DNA from: Pseudomonas sp. ZH-FAD
GTDB taxonomy: Bacteria > Pseudomonadota > Gammaproteobacteria > Pseudomonadales > Pseudomonadaceae
Reading direction: 5' to 3'
Length of the DNA: 64,000 bases
Assembly (NCBI RefSeq): GCF_002803095.1
Contig: NZ_PGLR01000024.1
Span: 31,190 to 95,189, forward strand
The number at the start of each line of letters is the position of its first letter. Positions within the stretch are counted from its first letter, which is position 1. Below the pieces are notes generated by a model. The model had not been told where the DNA came from and searched no databases. It saw nothing but the letters and a program-made list of their open reading frames with translations. This document shows positions 9,584 to 22,300 of the stretch, piece after piece. Made by a program: the position numbers and the translations under genes.

Positions 9584-10252
9584 TCACGGCGCACCGATGC
9601 CCACCGTCCAGGTCTTGTGGCTTTCCCAATAGCGGCGCACTGCCGCCACCGCCTCGACACGATTGCGCGCATGCAGCTTCTGCATCACGTTGGTCATGTA
9701 GTACTTCACCGTCTTCTCGCTCAAACCCAGCTTGGTCGCCACCTCGCGATTGGTCAGACCGTTGGCGACCTCGCGGATGATCTGTTCTTCGCGGTGGGTG
9801 AGGTCTACCCCGCGCTGCTCGCTCTGATGCTTGCGGAAGTTGCTCAGCAGGCGCGTCGCCAGCGCCGGGGTGATAAAGGTTTCACCCTTGGCCACGGTGC
9901 GAATCGCCTGGATCAGCTCAGGACCACTGACCCCCTTTAGCACGTAGCCCTGGGCGCCGCCCTCCAGGGCCGAATAGGCGTCGTCCTCGGACTCCGACAC
10001 CGTCAGCATCAACACTTTGACCTTCGGCTGCGCCTTGCTGATGGCGCGTACCGCGGCGAAGGTATCGCCCGGCATGTTGACATCCATCAGCAGCACATCG
10101 GGCTGACAGCGCGCGGAAATTTCCCGCGCTTCGTCGGCGCAACCGCCCTGCTCCACCACCTCGAAGTCCTCGACCCGGCCCAGGGTCGCGGCGACCCCCT
10201 GCCGTAGCAGCGGATGGTCGTCGACTATGCCCACCTTGATCTTGTCGCTCAT
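9584..10252 (-). CDS. NarL/LuxR-type response regulator
   Basis: A 222-aa response regulator. The receiver domain carries the acidic pocket (DDH at 11-13), the phospho-acceptor Asp57 in LLMDVNMPG and the conserved Lys in YVLKG. The C-terminal LuxR-type helix-turn-helix begins at LTHREEQII and includes LTNREVATKLGLSEKTVKYY. I chose the ATG at 10252 because GAGGGGAG lies eight bases upstream; the in-frame ATG at 10270 would start inside that ribosome binding site. It ends 11 bp from the convergent sensor kinase. It lies 90 bp downstream of the 4100-aa RTX gene on the same strand and could be read through from it. Confidence 0.88.
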   Translation of the reverse strand: MSDKIKVGIVDDHPLLRQGVAATLGRVEDFEVVEQGGCADEAREISARCQPDVLLMDVNMPGDTFAAVRAISKAQPKVKVLMLTVSESEDDAYSALEGGAQGYVLKGVSGPELIQAIRTVAKGETFITPALATRLLSNFRKHQSEQRGVDLTHREEQIIREVANGLTNREVATKLGLSEKTVKYYMTNVMQKLHARNRVEAVAAVRRYWESHKTWTVGIGAP

Positions 10253-10288
10253 CGCATATGCTCCCCTCAAGGTTTATACCCTTGTCGC

Positions 10289-10317
10289 CATGGTGCCGGG
10301 CAAAGCCAGGCACCATG
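10289..10317 (-). terminator. Hairpin between the 4100-aa RTX gene and the regulator
   Basis: A perfect 9-bp inverted repeat (CATGGTGCC / GGCACCATG) with an 11-base loop lies 25 bases after the RTX stop codon. No T-run follows. It may attenuate read-through into the regulator gene, and it parallels the hairpin found after the other RTX peroxidase gene. Confidence 0.4.
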
Positions 10318-10320
10318 CTT

Positions 10321-10350
10321 CTCAACTCAACTCAACTCAACTCAACTCAA
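10321..10350. repeat. Pentanucleotide microsatellite (CTCAA)x6 over the RTX stop codon
   Basis: Six perfect CTCAA units run from 10321 to 10350 (TTGAG on the coding strand). The stop codon of the 4100-aa protein (10342-10344) is formed by the repeat itself. The tract is entered in a fixed frame, so gain or loss of units would still give Leu-Ser-stop. Confidence 0.95.
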
Positions 10351-13300
10351 CTGGAAGTCCGCTACCGTCACCGTGGTGTGATTGCTGACTCCAACCAGGG
10401 TGATGGTGCCGCCATCGACGCCATTGATGGTCACGACCGTGTCGTTTCCGGCATCGCCGATGGCGACCCGACTGGCGAAGGTGTCCAGCGTCAGGCCGAA
10501 GGCCGCGATGTTCAGCAGATCCTGACCACCAGCCGGATTGGCATCGAAGCCGATGACGGTGTCGTTGCCAAAGTTCGCACCGAACACCAGAATGTCGTTG
10601 CCCTGACTGGCATCCATGAAGTCATCGCCGGCGCCACCGGTCATCACGTCGTTACCCAGGCCACCGATCAGCATATCGTTGCCATCGCCACCATCCAGCA
10701 GGTCGTTGCCGTCACCACCCAGCAGGGTGTCATTGCCGGCCTCGCCATACAGCTGATCGATACCGGCGCCCCCTGTCAGGGTGTCGTTACCTTCGCCGCC
10801 ATACAGCAGATCGTTGCCGCCCAAACCACTGAGGGTGTCGTTGCCAACACCGCCGGATATGGTGTTGGCCAGGCCATTACCGGCCGCATTTGTGGCGTTG
10901 CCGCCGATATGCACCAGGTTTTCCACATTGGCGCCCAGGGTATAGCTGGCACTGCTGGAGTACACCGTATCCACTCCGCCATTGGCCGCCTCGACGATCA
11001 CATCTCCCGCAACATCGACGTAGTAACTGTCGTTACCCGCACCACCGACCAGACGGTCGATGCCTGCGCTGCCGTCCAGCACGTCGTCTCCGGCACCACC
11101 GGTGAGGGTATTGTCGAGGGCATTACCGGTACCGCTGAAGTTGCCGGCGCCGATGAAGGTAAGATGCTCCACGTTGTCGCCCAGGGTGTAACTGGACAGC
11201 GTGGTGCGCACCGTGTCGGTTCCTGCACCAACGCCCTCCACAACCTGGTCGCCCACACTGTCGACCACATAGGTGTCGTTGCCGACACCGCCGGTCATGA
11301 GGTCGTCGCCCTCGCCGCCGTTGAGCGTGTCGTTACCGGCACCGCCTTCCAGCACATCGTCACCGGCCAGGCCGTTGAGCACGTCGTTACCGCCTCCGCC
11401 GACGATCTGGTTGGCCAGCTCGTTGCCGTTGCCGGTGAACGCTCCGCCGTTGATCTTGACCAGATTCTCGACGTTGGCCCCCAGGGTGTAGGTGGCCAGG
11501 GTGGTGCGTACCGTATCGATGCCCTCATCGGCCTCTTCGATCACCTGATCGCCAACCGCATTGACCACGTAGATGTCATTGCCGCTACCACCACGCATCA
11601 GGTCATTGCCCGCGCCACCATCGAGGAAGTCGTTGCCGCTGCCTCCGATCAGGGTGTCATCACCGGCACCACCGAGAAGGATGTCATCACCACCGCCCCC
11701 CTCGAGCAGGTCATTGCCGGCGCCACCATCAAGGGTATCGTCGCCGTCCATGCCCTGCAGGGTATCGTTGCCACCCAGGCCATTGAGCAGGTCGTTGCCC
11801 ACATTGCCCTGCATCACGTTGGCCAGCGTATTACCGTTGGCCACAGTACTGCCGGCCCCGCCATGGATCAGGTTCTCGACATTGGCACTCAGGGTGTAAG
11901 TGGCCAGGGTCGAGTACACCGTGTCGGTGCCAGCGCCTGCCGCCTCCACCACCACATCGCCGGTGTCATCGACGTAGTAGAAGTCGTTACCGGCGCCACC
12001 GACCATACTATCTGCGCCCGCCCCACCATCGAGCACATCGTTACCAACACCACCAGTGATGGTGTTGGCCAGCGCATTGCCGGTTCCGACGAAATTACCT
12101 GCACCGATGAAGGCCAGGTGTTCGAGGAATGCAGCCAGGATGTAGTTGTTCAGCGTGGTGCGCACGGTGTCGGTGCCGCCGCCCTCCTCCTCGATCAGCT
12201 GGTCGCCGAGGCTGTCGACCACGTAGGTGTCGTTGCCGGCACCCCCGATCATCAGGTCGTCACCTTCGCCACCATTGAGGGTGTCATTACCGACACCACC
12301 CTCCAGCACGTCATCCCCGGCCAAACCATTGAGCGTGTCGTTACCGCTGCCGCCGACGATATGGTTGGCCAAAGCATTGCCGGTTCCGGTGAAGTTGCCG
12401 CCATTGATCTTGAATAGGTTCTCGACATTGGCTCCCAGGGTGTAGCTGGCCAGCGTCGTGCTGACCGTATCGGTCCCGCCATCTACCTCCTCGACCACCT
12501 GATCGCCAGCGGCATTGACCACATAGCCATCGTCTCCGGCGCCACCGACCATGGTGTCGTTGCCGATACCGCCATCGAGCAGGTCGCTGCCATCGCCACC
12601 CTGCAAGGTATCGTTGCCGTCGCCACCATTGAGCACATCATTGCCCGTCCCACCGGTGATGGTATTGGCCAAGCCGTTGCCGATACCGGTGAAAGCATCC
12701 GTGCCGAGGTAGGTCAAGTGCTCGACATTGGCGCCCAGGGTGTAGCTGGCCAGCGTGGTACGAACCAGATCCGTGCCGCCGCCCGCACCTTCCACGACCT
12801 GATCACCGACTTCGTCGACCTCATAGGTATCGTTGCCAGCACCGCCGATCATGACATCGGCGCCCGCTCCACCGATCAGGGTGTCATTACCTGCCCCGCC
12901 GTTGAGCGTGTCGTTACTGCCGCCACCGACGATGACGTTGTCCAGGGCATTACCGGTTCCGACGAACGCCCCGACGCCGATGAAGCTGAGATTCTCCACG
13001 TTGGCGCCTAGCACGTAACTGGCCAGTGTAGTGAGCACGGTATCGTTGCCGGCATTGGCCGCCTCGATGACCTGATCGGCGAAGTTATCCACCCTGTAGG
13101 TATCGTCACCAGCACCGCCACTCATGTTGTCGGTACCAGTGCCACCATCGAGCAGATCATTGCCAGTACCGCCTTGCAGGGTATCGTTGCCATCGCCGCC
13201 CTGCAGCGTGTCATCTCCGCTGCCACCGATGATCAGGTTACTGAGCGCATTGCCGGTGCCGGTGAAGTTGCCCGTGCCGATGAAGGTCAGGTTCTCCACA

Positions 13301-16300
13301 TGGTCGCCCAGGCCGTAACTGGCGAGCGTGGTCTGCACGGTATCCGTGCCCTCGCCGGCCAGCTCAATGACCTGATCGCCAACACTGTCGACCACATAGG
13401 TATCGTTACCCGGGCCACCGACCATTAGGTCGTCGCCTTCTCCACCATCGATGAAGTCATTGCCCTCGCCGCCATAGAGCAGGTCATTGCTGGCCAGACC
13501 GATGATGGTGTCGTTGCCAGCCATCCCCTCGAGCATATCCACGGCGGGTGTGCCGATCAGCAGATCGTCACCAGCAGTCCCGGCGATACCCAGGCCGAGC
13601 ATCACAGCAACCGAGGTCACCAGTTCGAGGGTATTGCCATTGTCGGTATAACTGACCAGTACGCGGAGCATCTGTCCGGCCAGGGCCTGGCCGGGCAGGA
13701 ACGTCGCGTTGTTGGCACCGGGTATATCGGTAAAGCTCACCCCGTCACCGCGCTGCCACTGATAGTGGAATTCGACACCCGCCAAGCCATCGGCATCGGT
13801 GAAGTCCAGGATGGCAGAGAGGGGTTGTCCACTCAGCGGCAGCAGATTGCTGAGCGATACCGTACCCACCGGCAGATCGTTCGGATCGCCACCTTGCACG
13901 ACCAGGCTGGTCGGCGCCGAGAACACGGTTTCCAGCACGCCGTGAGCGTCCTTGTAGATCGCCTTGACACGCAGAGCCAGCCCCTCGAACTCGGGCGTTA
14001 CGGTGAAGTTCGGGCCGGTGGCACGGGCGGCCTCGCCGCCGATGTTCTCCCTCACGATATCGGTGAAGGTGCCATCGCCCTCGACATCCACCTGCCAGTA
14101 GTAGCTGATCGGCCCGGTGATGGCGCCATTCGGATTGCCGACGCCGATGTTGTCGGCGTCGCGCACCAGCGCGGCCGAAACGCTGAGCACCTGGCCGACG
14201 CTGGGCGAGCCGTCGCTGATGCGCAGCGCGCCTTCCACCTCGGCGTTGCGTCCTTCGACCAGTACCATGGCCTGGTCGTTGAACTGGATGCGCTCGATAT
14301 TGCGGATCATGTCCGCGCCATCGGACCCAATCGCATCGAACTGGCCGTCGCCGTCGTTGTCCACCGGCGCCGGGCCGATATGACGCACACCCCACAGGCC
14401 GTCGCCCCACTCGATCACCTCATACTCTGACATCAGCCCCGAGTAGACCGCCGTGTCGAAGGAGTGCCCGAGGTTGTTCGGGTCGACCGTGCCGGACATC
14501 AGCTCGCGGACGATGACCAGTTGCCCCGGGTTGTAGGTGCCGTTGAGCATGAACGGGATCATCGGCACCATGCTGTTGAAGGTCGCGATTTCCGGCCCCG
14601 TGCCGTCGAGGTTCTGCCGCACGCTGATGCGCACGTTGAGCCACATGTCGCCGTCGATCAGGTCGTCGCCGCCGTTACCGGCGATCAGGTCGCTGCCATT
14701 GCCACCAAGGATGATATTGCCCGCACCATAGGAGGTGACCTCGCCGGAGGTGGTCAGTGGATCGGCCAGTTGATTGATGAACGCCCGCAAGCCGTCGACC
14801 ATGTCCATGTAGTCGTCGCTCAACACGCTGCCGTAGGCACCGGATAGGGCGATGGCCGTGGCGTCGCGGTCGTCGCCGTTGAGGATGTCGGCATGGTGCG
14901 AGCCCGACAGCCCTTCCATGAACTCGAAGCGTGCCAGTACCGAGACATCGGACGGCGCCACCGGCGTCTCGTCGAAGGCGCGCAGACGGAAGTCGACGTT
15001 GACCCCGAATGGATCGTCGCGGAAGCCCGCCCAGTCGAAGCCGGAACCACCGACGTAGCGGTCGCCCTCGCCGCCGTTGCCGAACATGATGTCGTCGCCA
15101 CCCTCACCGTCCATGCGGTCGATGATGCCGAACTCGCCGATGAACACGTCATGGCCGATCACGTTGTCCAGGCCGAACTCGTTGAAATTGTCGCCGCCGT
15201 TGCCGTCGGGTCCACCCAATTCCAGCCAGTCGTTGCCTTCGTTACCGAACTGCGCCTCGTTGCCGCGGGTGCCGAGGATGAAGTCGTCACCCGGGCCGCC
15301 GAACACCTCGGTGGAGTCCTCGCCGGAGATGACGAAGTCCTTGCCATGACCGGCCATCACCAGGTTGAAGCCATTGCCGGCATGGATCACGTCGTTGCCT
15401 TCGCCGGCCCGGATCACATCGTCGCCGCCCATGTCGGTGATGATGTCGTCGCCGGCCCCGCCCATGATCAGGTCGTTGCCGAAGCCGCCTTCCAGACGGT
15501 CGTTACCCGCGTCGCCCCACAGGGTGTCGTCGCCGATGCCACCAACCAAGGTGTCATTGCCGTCCGTGCCGCCGAGCACCACGTGCTCGCCGCCGTTGTA
15601 TTGCAGGAAGTTGGGCCCACGCATCACGTCTGGCAGCAACGGGTTGTCGCCTTCCGGATCGGCGCGGCCGTCGTCGCCCAGGCCGGTGTACTGTTTGGTT
15701 TGGTCCACCTCGAGGATAAAGCCCGGGGTGGAGAAGATATCCCCCGGCAGGTGAGTGGCGTTGGTGTTGGCCATGACGATGCGCGAGAAGAAGTTGTTCT
15801 CCATCTCGGTGAGCATGTTCAGGCCGGCCAGGCGCTCCAGGTAGTAGAAGCGGTCGGCATCCTGCAAAGCCTCCATCTGCGTCTCGAAGACGAAGTTGAA
15901 GGTGGAGCCGAGCATGCCGCCGAAAGGCATGATCTTCTCGGCCAGACCGCCGATCCAGAAGTCGATGGCGTTGACCCCTGTAGTGGCTGCAGGACCATGC
16001 AGGAAGGCCATACGCTCGACACCGACGCCATCTGCGTCGAATAGCCGCTCCTCGGCGGTTCCCTCATTGATCAACGCCGTGCCGCCGAATACCAGGGCGA
16101 AGGCCACCGCGCGTTTTTCGGCCAGGGTATTGACGTCGAGAGCCAGCAACGCCTCATGCGTACCATAGGCGGCGATGAAGTTGACCAGCGAGGTCTGGTG
16201 CTTGAGGTTCATGGCGAAGTCGACCCAGCTGGTGTAAGGCTTGAGCTGGCTATCGCCGGTCATGTTGTAGAACTCCTGACGCGCCGCGTTGAGCGACGGC

Positions 16301-19300
16301 ACCCCGGTCTCCCGGCCGCGGGTCAGGTTGATGGTGGCCAGGTCCAGCGGCAGGCCGAGCAGGTTGTTGCGCAGGGCCTCGGTGACGAACTCGTCGATCT
16401 CGTTGCCGAGCTGCCGAGTCATGCCGCGCGCCAGGGCGCCGGCGGCCTCTTCCGCCGAGACGGTGATGTATTCCGGATTGCCCGGTCCCACTGGCTGGAG
16501 TGGATCGAAGTCCGGATTTCTCAACTGGTTGAACATCAGTGGATTGAGGAAGGCCTCGATCAGCCCCAGTTCGCTGGAGACGAAGTTCGGGTCGAAGCGA
16601 TCCACCGTCTCGGTCAGCATCGAGTGGCCGAAGCGGTAAACCACGTGGGCGAACTCGGCGAGGATCGCCGGGTTGAGGGTGCTGTCATAGACCTGGGTGG
16701 CGTTGAAGAACACGTCCACCTGCGGCTGCACCTTGCGCGCGAACTCCTCGAACACCAGGTGCTGATACTGCATCTCGGTGGCGAAACGCGCGGCCTGGAA
16801 CAGCCGCTCGCCGTTCCACACCAGGCCATCCGGGCTGCCCGGCAGGCTGTTCACCGGCTCCAGCAACCACTGGTTGATGAAGTCCAGGTCGTTGGAGGCC
16901 AGCACCACGTCCTTGGTATGTGCTACCACGCGGTTGTGCTCGGCGTGGAACACATGGTGGATGGCGGTCAGGCCGATATTCTCGTTGCCGCGACCGTCGC
17001 CGGTAATGAAGTGGGCGTCGAGCAGCTCATCGTCGTAGGTGTTACCGCTGCTCTGCCCACCGCCAAGGGTCAGCCCCACGGCATCGTCGCCGTCGGCGGT
17101 CTTCAACGCGCCAGTCTGGCTGTTGAAGGGGTTGGCGTTATGCGCAATATCGTCGAGGAAGGCGTGATTGGTGCGAATCACGTCATTGGGTACCGCCACT
17201 CCACCCGGCCCGGCGGAAACCAGACCACCACCGGTGACGAACTGCGGATAGCCGTTGGCACCCGGGATGAACTTGCCGTACTGGTCGGTGGCCAGCAGCG
17301 GCACGTTCACCACATCGGCATCGCTCAGCACGATGCCCAGCATGTCGAGCGCCTGGGCCTTGATTTCGGCCCAGGTCGGCAGGCCGCCATCGGCGCCGTT
17401 GAGCAGGCGCCCGGTGGCCACCGGGCCGTCGTCGGTCATGGCGTACTCGCGCAGGAACACCTGGTGCGAGGCATGCGAGGTGTAGGTCTGGTTCTGATCG
17501 ACGAAGGGCGTGGTCTGGTTGACGTGCACATGCACGTCATCGGACGTGCCAAGCACACCGTCCGCGCCGGCGAGTACCGCCTGGTTGGTAGCGCGCGTCA
17601 GTACCATGAAGTTGGTCGAGCCACCCTCGATATAGAGCGGATCGTCAGGCTGCAGCGGAATGAACACCGTGCCGTTGCCGCCCTTGTTGACCAGGTCCAG
17701 GCCATGATCGAAGAACTGGCCGAACAGGGTGAACCAGGAGTTGAAACCGGCCGACAGCCCCTCGTCCGGCGCGCTGTTGGGGATAAACAGCGGCATACCC
17801 TCCGGAATCGGCTGGCCGTTGAGATCCAGCAGCACACCGTTGGCGTCCAGGGTACCCAGGCCGGCATCGACATAGGCCTGCACTGCTGCCGGGTTGGTGA
17901 TGGTCTGGTCGACGATCAGGTTGGAGATGATCCGCGGATCGGCGTCCACCACATCGCGCGGCGAGGCAGGGTTGGTCGGATCGTAGGCATAGTTGCCATT
18001 GACGAACACGCCGCCCGGCGCCGGGCCATTAAGATCGATGCTGTCGCCATCGCTATCGTTGATGAAGTGCTGCGTCGTCGAGGTCGGGAACGGTTGGTCC
18101 GCCGCACCGAAGTACTGCTGCCCCGGCACCAGGTTGTTGAACGAGCCATCCACCGTACGCAGTCCCCAGGGCAGGCGCGAGTTGGGGATGATGTCCATCA
18201 GGTTCTCGCCGGCGGCGTGGCGCTCGGCAATGATGATCTGGTCGAGGATGAACTGCAGGTCGGAGCGAATCAGGCGCAAACCATCGCCGGGGCTGACCAC
18301 GTCGCTCTCCACCGGCAGCGGGGGCGGCGGCAAGGGCATCGAGCCGCCAGCCACCGGCTGGGTGGCAGCTGAAGACACCCGCTCCAGCACGCCGTTATCG
18401 TCCTGGTAGATGGCGATCACACGGATTGCCAGACCATCCAGATCGGGGGTAACTCGGTAGGAAACGCCATCCTGGGTGGACGGCCGGGCGCCGCCCTCGA
18501 CGACGATATCCTGGAAGATGCCCGAGCCGGGCTCCGCCTCGTACTGCCAGACATAGCTGACTGGCCGGCCGGTGATCAGCCCTCCGGCATTGTCCGCATC
18601 CGTAACCCCAGCAGCCGAAACCCGCAGCAACTGACCGACCGCCGGGGTGTTATCAGGATTACCGCTGCCGGCATCGAGAATCTGCAGCGTGCCCACAGGC
18701 GAGAAATTGCCGCCCTGCTGAGTACCGGCCACTTCGTCGACGAACTGGCCGCCGACCCGCACCAGGGCACTGTCGGCGAACTGGATGCGTTCGATATTGA
18801 GCAGGCGATCGGTGCCTTCGTCGCCAACGTTGTCAGTGACGATGGTCACGCCGGCAAGCGTGGTCACCGTGTAGTTCTCACGCGGGCCAGCGTAAAGCGC
18901 GGTATCGAAGCTATCGGCGCTGTCGAGAATCTCGCGCACGATCATCAGCTGGCCAGGGTTGTAGGTACCGTTGAGCATCAGGTGCATCATGTCCTTCATG
19001 CTGTTGAAGGACGCGATTTCCGGGCCGGTAGGATTACCGTCGGCATCCATTCCGGCGCGTACGCTGATGCGTACGTTGAGCCAGCGATCGCCGTCGAGCA
19101 GATCGTCGCCGCCGCGCCCTTCCAGTACGTCGCTACCACCGCCACCAAGGATGATGTTGCCGCTGCCGAAGGAGCTCTGCGGCGCCCCGAAGAACTCGGT
19201 GAGCATCTGCTGCAGACCCGCGATACGGGCGATTCCCTCAGCGGTCAGTACGCTGCCGCGGGCACCGGCCTGGGCGATCAGCGCCGCATCGGCGTTATCG

Positions 19301-22300
19301 CCGCGCAGGATATCGGCATGGGCCGAACCGGACAGGCCTTCCACCTCGGCGAAGCGGTCGAGGATACCGGCATTGGACGGCGCCACTGGCGGCTCGACGA
19401 AATCGTCGACGATCAGGTCGACCTTCACTCCGTAGGGGTCGTTCTTGTACACCGCCCAGTCGAAACCGGAACCGCCGTCGAAGTGGTCGGCGCCTTCGGA
19501 GCCGACCATGATGTCATCGCCGCCCTCGCCTATCACCTCGTCGAAACCGGGCCCTGTGATGAACACGTCATGGCCGTTCACGCTATCGCTGGCAAAGGGC
19601 TCCAGGTTGTCGCCAGGCGCACCGTCCTGGGTGCCGATCTCGATCCAGTCGTCACCCTCGTTACCGGCAGTCTGCAGGTTGCCCTTGGCACCGAGGATGA
19701 AGTCGTTGCCGGTGCCGGCGAAGACCTCCGAAACGTCCTCACCGGTGATGATGAAGTCGTTGCCATGGCCGCCGAGGATCAGGTTGAAGCCGTTACCGCC
19801 GTGGATCACATCGTTGCCGTCGCCACCCTTGAGCACATCGTCACCGCCCTTGTCGGTGATGATGTCGTCGCCAGCGCCACCCTCGATCACGTCATTACCG
19901 TCGCCACCCTCCAGGCGATCATTGCCACCGTCGCCCCACAGGGTGTCGTCACCGATGCTGCCGATCATCACGTCATCGCCTGCGGTGCCGCCGAGCACCA
20001 CGTGCTCGTCGCCGGTGTAACGCAGGTAGTTGGTTTCGACCTCCGGCGTCTCCAGGTTGTCGCGGATCACCAGCGGGATCAGCGGGTTGTCGCCAACCGG
20101 GTCGGCGCTACCGAGCCCGTCGTTGAACTGCGCGGACTGATTCACTTCGAGGATCAGCCCCGGCCTGGAGAAGATGTCCGCCGGCAGGTGCACCGCATCG
20201 GTGTGGCGCATCACCAACTTGGCGAAGGAGTTGTCCTCCATTTCGGAGAGGAAGTTGAGGCCATCCAGGCGCGCCAGGTAGTAGAAACGGTCACCGTTCT
20301 GCAGCGCCTCCATTTGCGTCTCGAAGACGAAGTTGAAGCTGGAACCGAGCATGCCACCGAAGGGCATGATCCGTTCGGCCAGCCCGCCGATCCAGAAATC
20401 GATGTCGTTGACCCCGGTGGTGGCCGCCGGCCCGTTGAGGAAGGCCATGCGCGCGTCGTCGGAAATCGCCCCGCCGCCAAACACGATATCCATGGCGGCG
20501 GTGCGCTTGGCAGCCAGACCTACGGCGCTGGTGATGCTGATATGAGTACCGTAGGCGGCAATGAAGTTGATCAGCGACTCGGGGTGCTTGAGGTGCAGGG
20601 CGAAATCCAGCCAGCTGGTGTAGGGCTTGAGCTGGCTGTCGCCGGTCATGGCGTAGAACTCGGCGCGCGCCTCGTTCAGCGACGGCACGCCGGTGTCGCG
20701 ACCGCGGGCGATATTGATCGCCGCCAGGTCCAGCGGCAGGCCGAGCAGGTTGCTGCGCAGGGCACCGGTGACGAACTCGTCGATCTCGTTGCCCAGTTGC
20801 CGGGTCAGCCCACGAACGATGGCGCCGGCAGCTTCTTCGGGCGTCAGCGTGCCGTTGTCATTGAACGCCAGCGGGTTGAGGAAGGCCTCGATCAGCCCCA
20901 TGCTGCTGTCGTTCTGGAAGCTCGGATCGAAGCGATCCACCGTCTCGGTCAGCATCGAGTGACCGAAGCGATACACGGTGTGGGCGAACTCGGCCATGAT
21001 CGCCGGGTTGATAGTGGCATCGTAACCGTTGGGGATGAGGAACTCGTCCACCAGCGGCTGCACCTTGCGCGCGAATTCCTCGAACACCAGGTGCTGATAC
21101 TGCATCTCGGTACCGAACTTGGCGGCCTGGAACAGGCGTTCACCGTTCCATACCAGGGTCGACAGATCGGCCGGAATCGCGCCGACCGGCTGCAGCAGCC
21201 ACTGATTGAGGAAGGCGATATCACCGTCGGCGGCGGCCTGCAGGACCACGTCCTTGGTGTGTTCGACCAGGCGGTTGTGCTCGGCGTGGAACACATGGTG
21301 CACGGCGGTCAGGCCGATGTTCTCGTTGACCCGGCCATCGCCGGCCATGAAGTGGGCGTCGAGCAGTTCATCGTCGTAGGTGCCCGCCAGGCCGTCATTG
21401 ACCCCGGCCACACCATCGGCATCGGCTACCAGCGGCGCGCCGGTCTGACTGTTGAACGGATTGGCCGAATGGGCGATGTCGTCTAGAAAGCCATGACCGG
21501 TGGTCAGCGCCAGAGAGGCGTCCACTGGTGCATCCAGGCTGGCCTCGACCAGGCCGCCGGCGGTAACCAGTTGCGGCATGCCGTTAGCGCCCGGGATGAA
21601 GTTGCCGTACTGGTCGGTGGCCAGCAACGGCACCCGACCGACGTCTTGATCGTCCAGCTCGATACCCAGCACGTCGCGAGCCTGAGCCTTGAGCACGCCC
21701 CAGGTGGCCATGCCGCCCAGTTCAACGTCATCCTCGGTGCCGAAGATGCCGTCTGCCCCCAGGTCGCGGTTGGTCAGCAGCTTGCCGGTGGCCATGGGTT
21801 GACCGTCCACCAGCACATAGGCGCGCAGGAACACCTGGTGCGAAGCGTGGGAACTATAGGTCTGATTCTGGTCGACGAACGGCGTGGTCTGGTTGACGTG
21901 CACGCGGTTGCCGTCCGCGTCCACCTCGACGCTGGCGCGGGTGATGACCATGAAGTTGGTCTGTGGCGTGGCCGGGTTGTACAGCGGGTCGTCCGGCTGC
22001 AACGCAATGAAGACAAAGCCGTTGCCGCCCTTGTTGACCAGATCCAGACCATGGTCGAAGAACTGGCCAAAGAAGGTGAACCAGGTGTTGAAGCCAGCCG
22101 AAAGCCCTTCGTCCGGCGCGGTATTGGGGATGAATAGCGACTGGCCGGCAGGAATCGCCACACCGTCGAGGTCCAGCACGGTGCCAACGGGATAGGGGTT
22201 GCCATTCGGGTCCAGCTGGCTACCGTCGGCAAGCACGCCCATCCCGGCATCAATGAAAACCTGTACCGCCGCCGGGTTGCTGATGGTCTGGTCGACGATC

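Noticed and set aside
10258..12417. A 719-codon plus-strand open frame opposite the RTX array, with others at 3251-4888, 14893-16044, 16156-18372 and 18982-21486
   Set aside because: These are antisense shadows of GC-rich, repetitive RTX and peroxidase coding sequence. The translations are low-complexity mirrors of the sense repeats, and no ribosome binding sites or families are seen.
10620..13580. Regularly spaced short DNA repeats resembling a CRISPR array
   Set aside because: They are in-frame codons for GGxGxDxU nonapeptides inside a long ORF, with no constant repeat-spacer pattern and no cas genes nearby.
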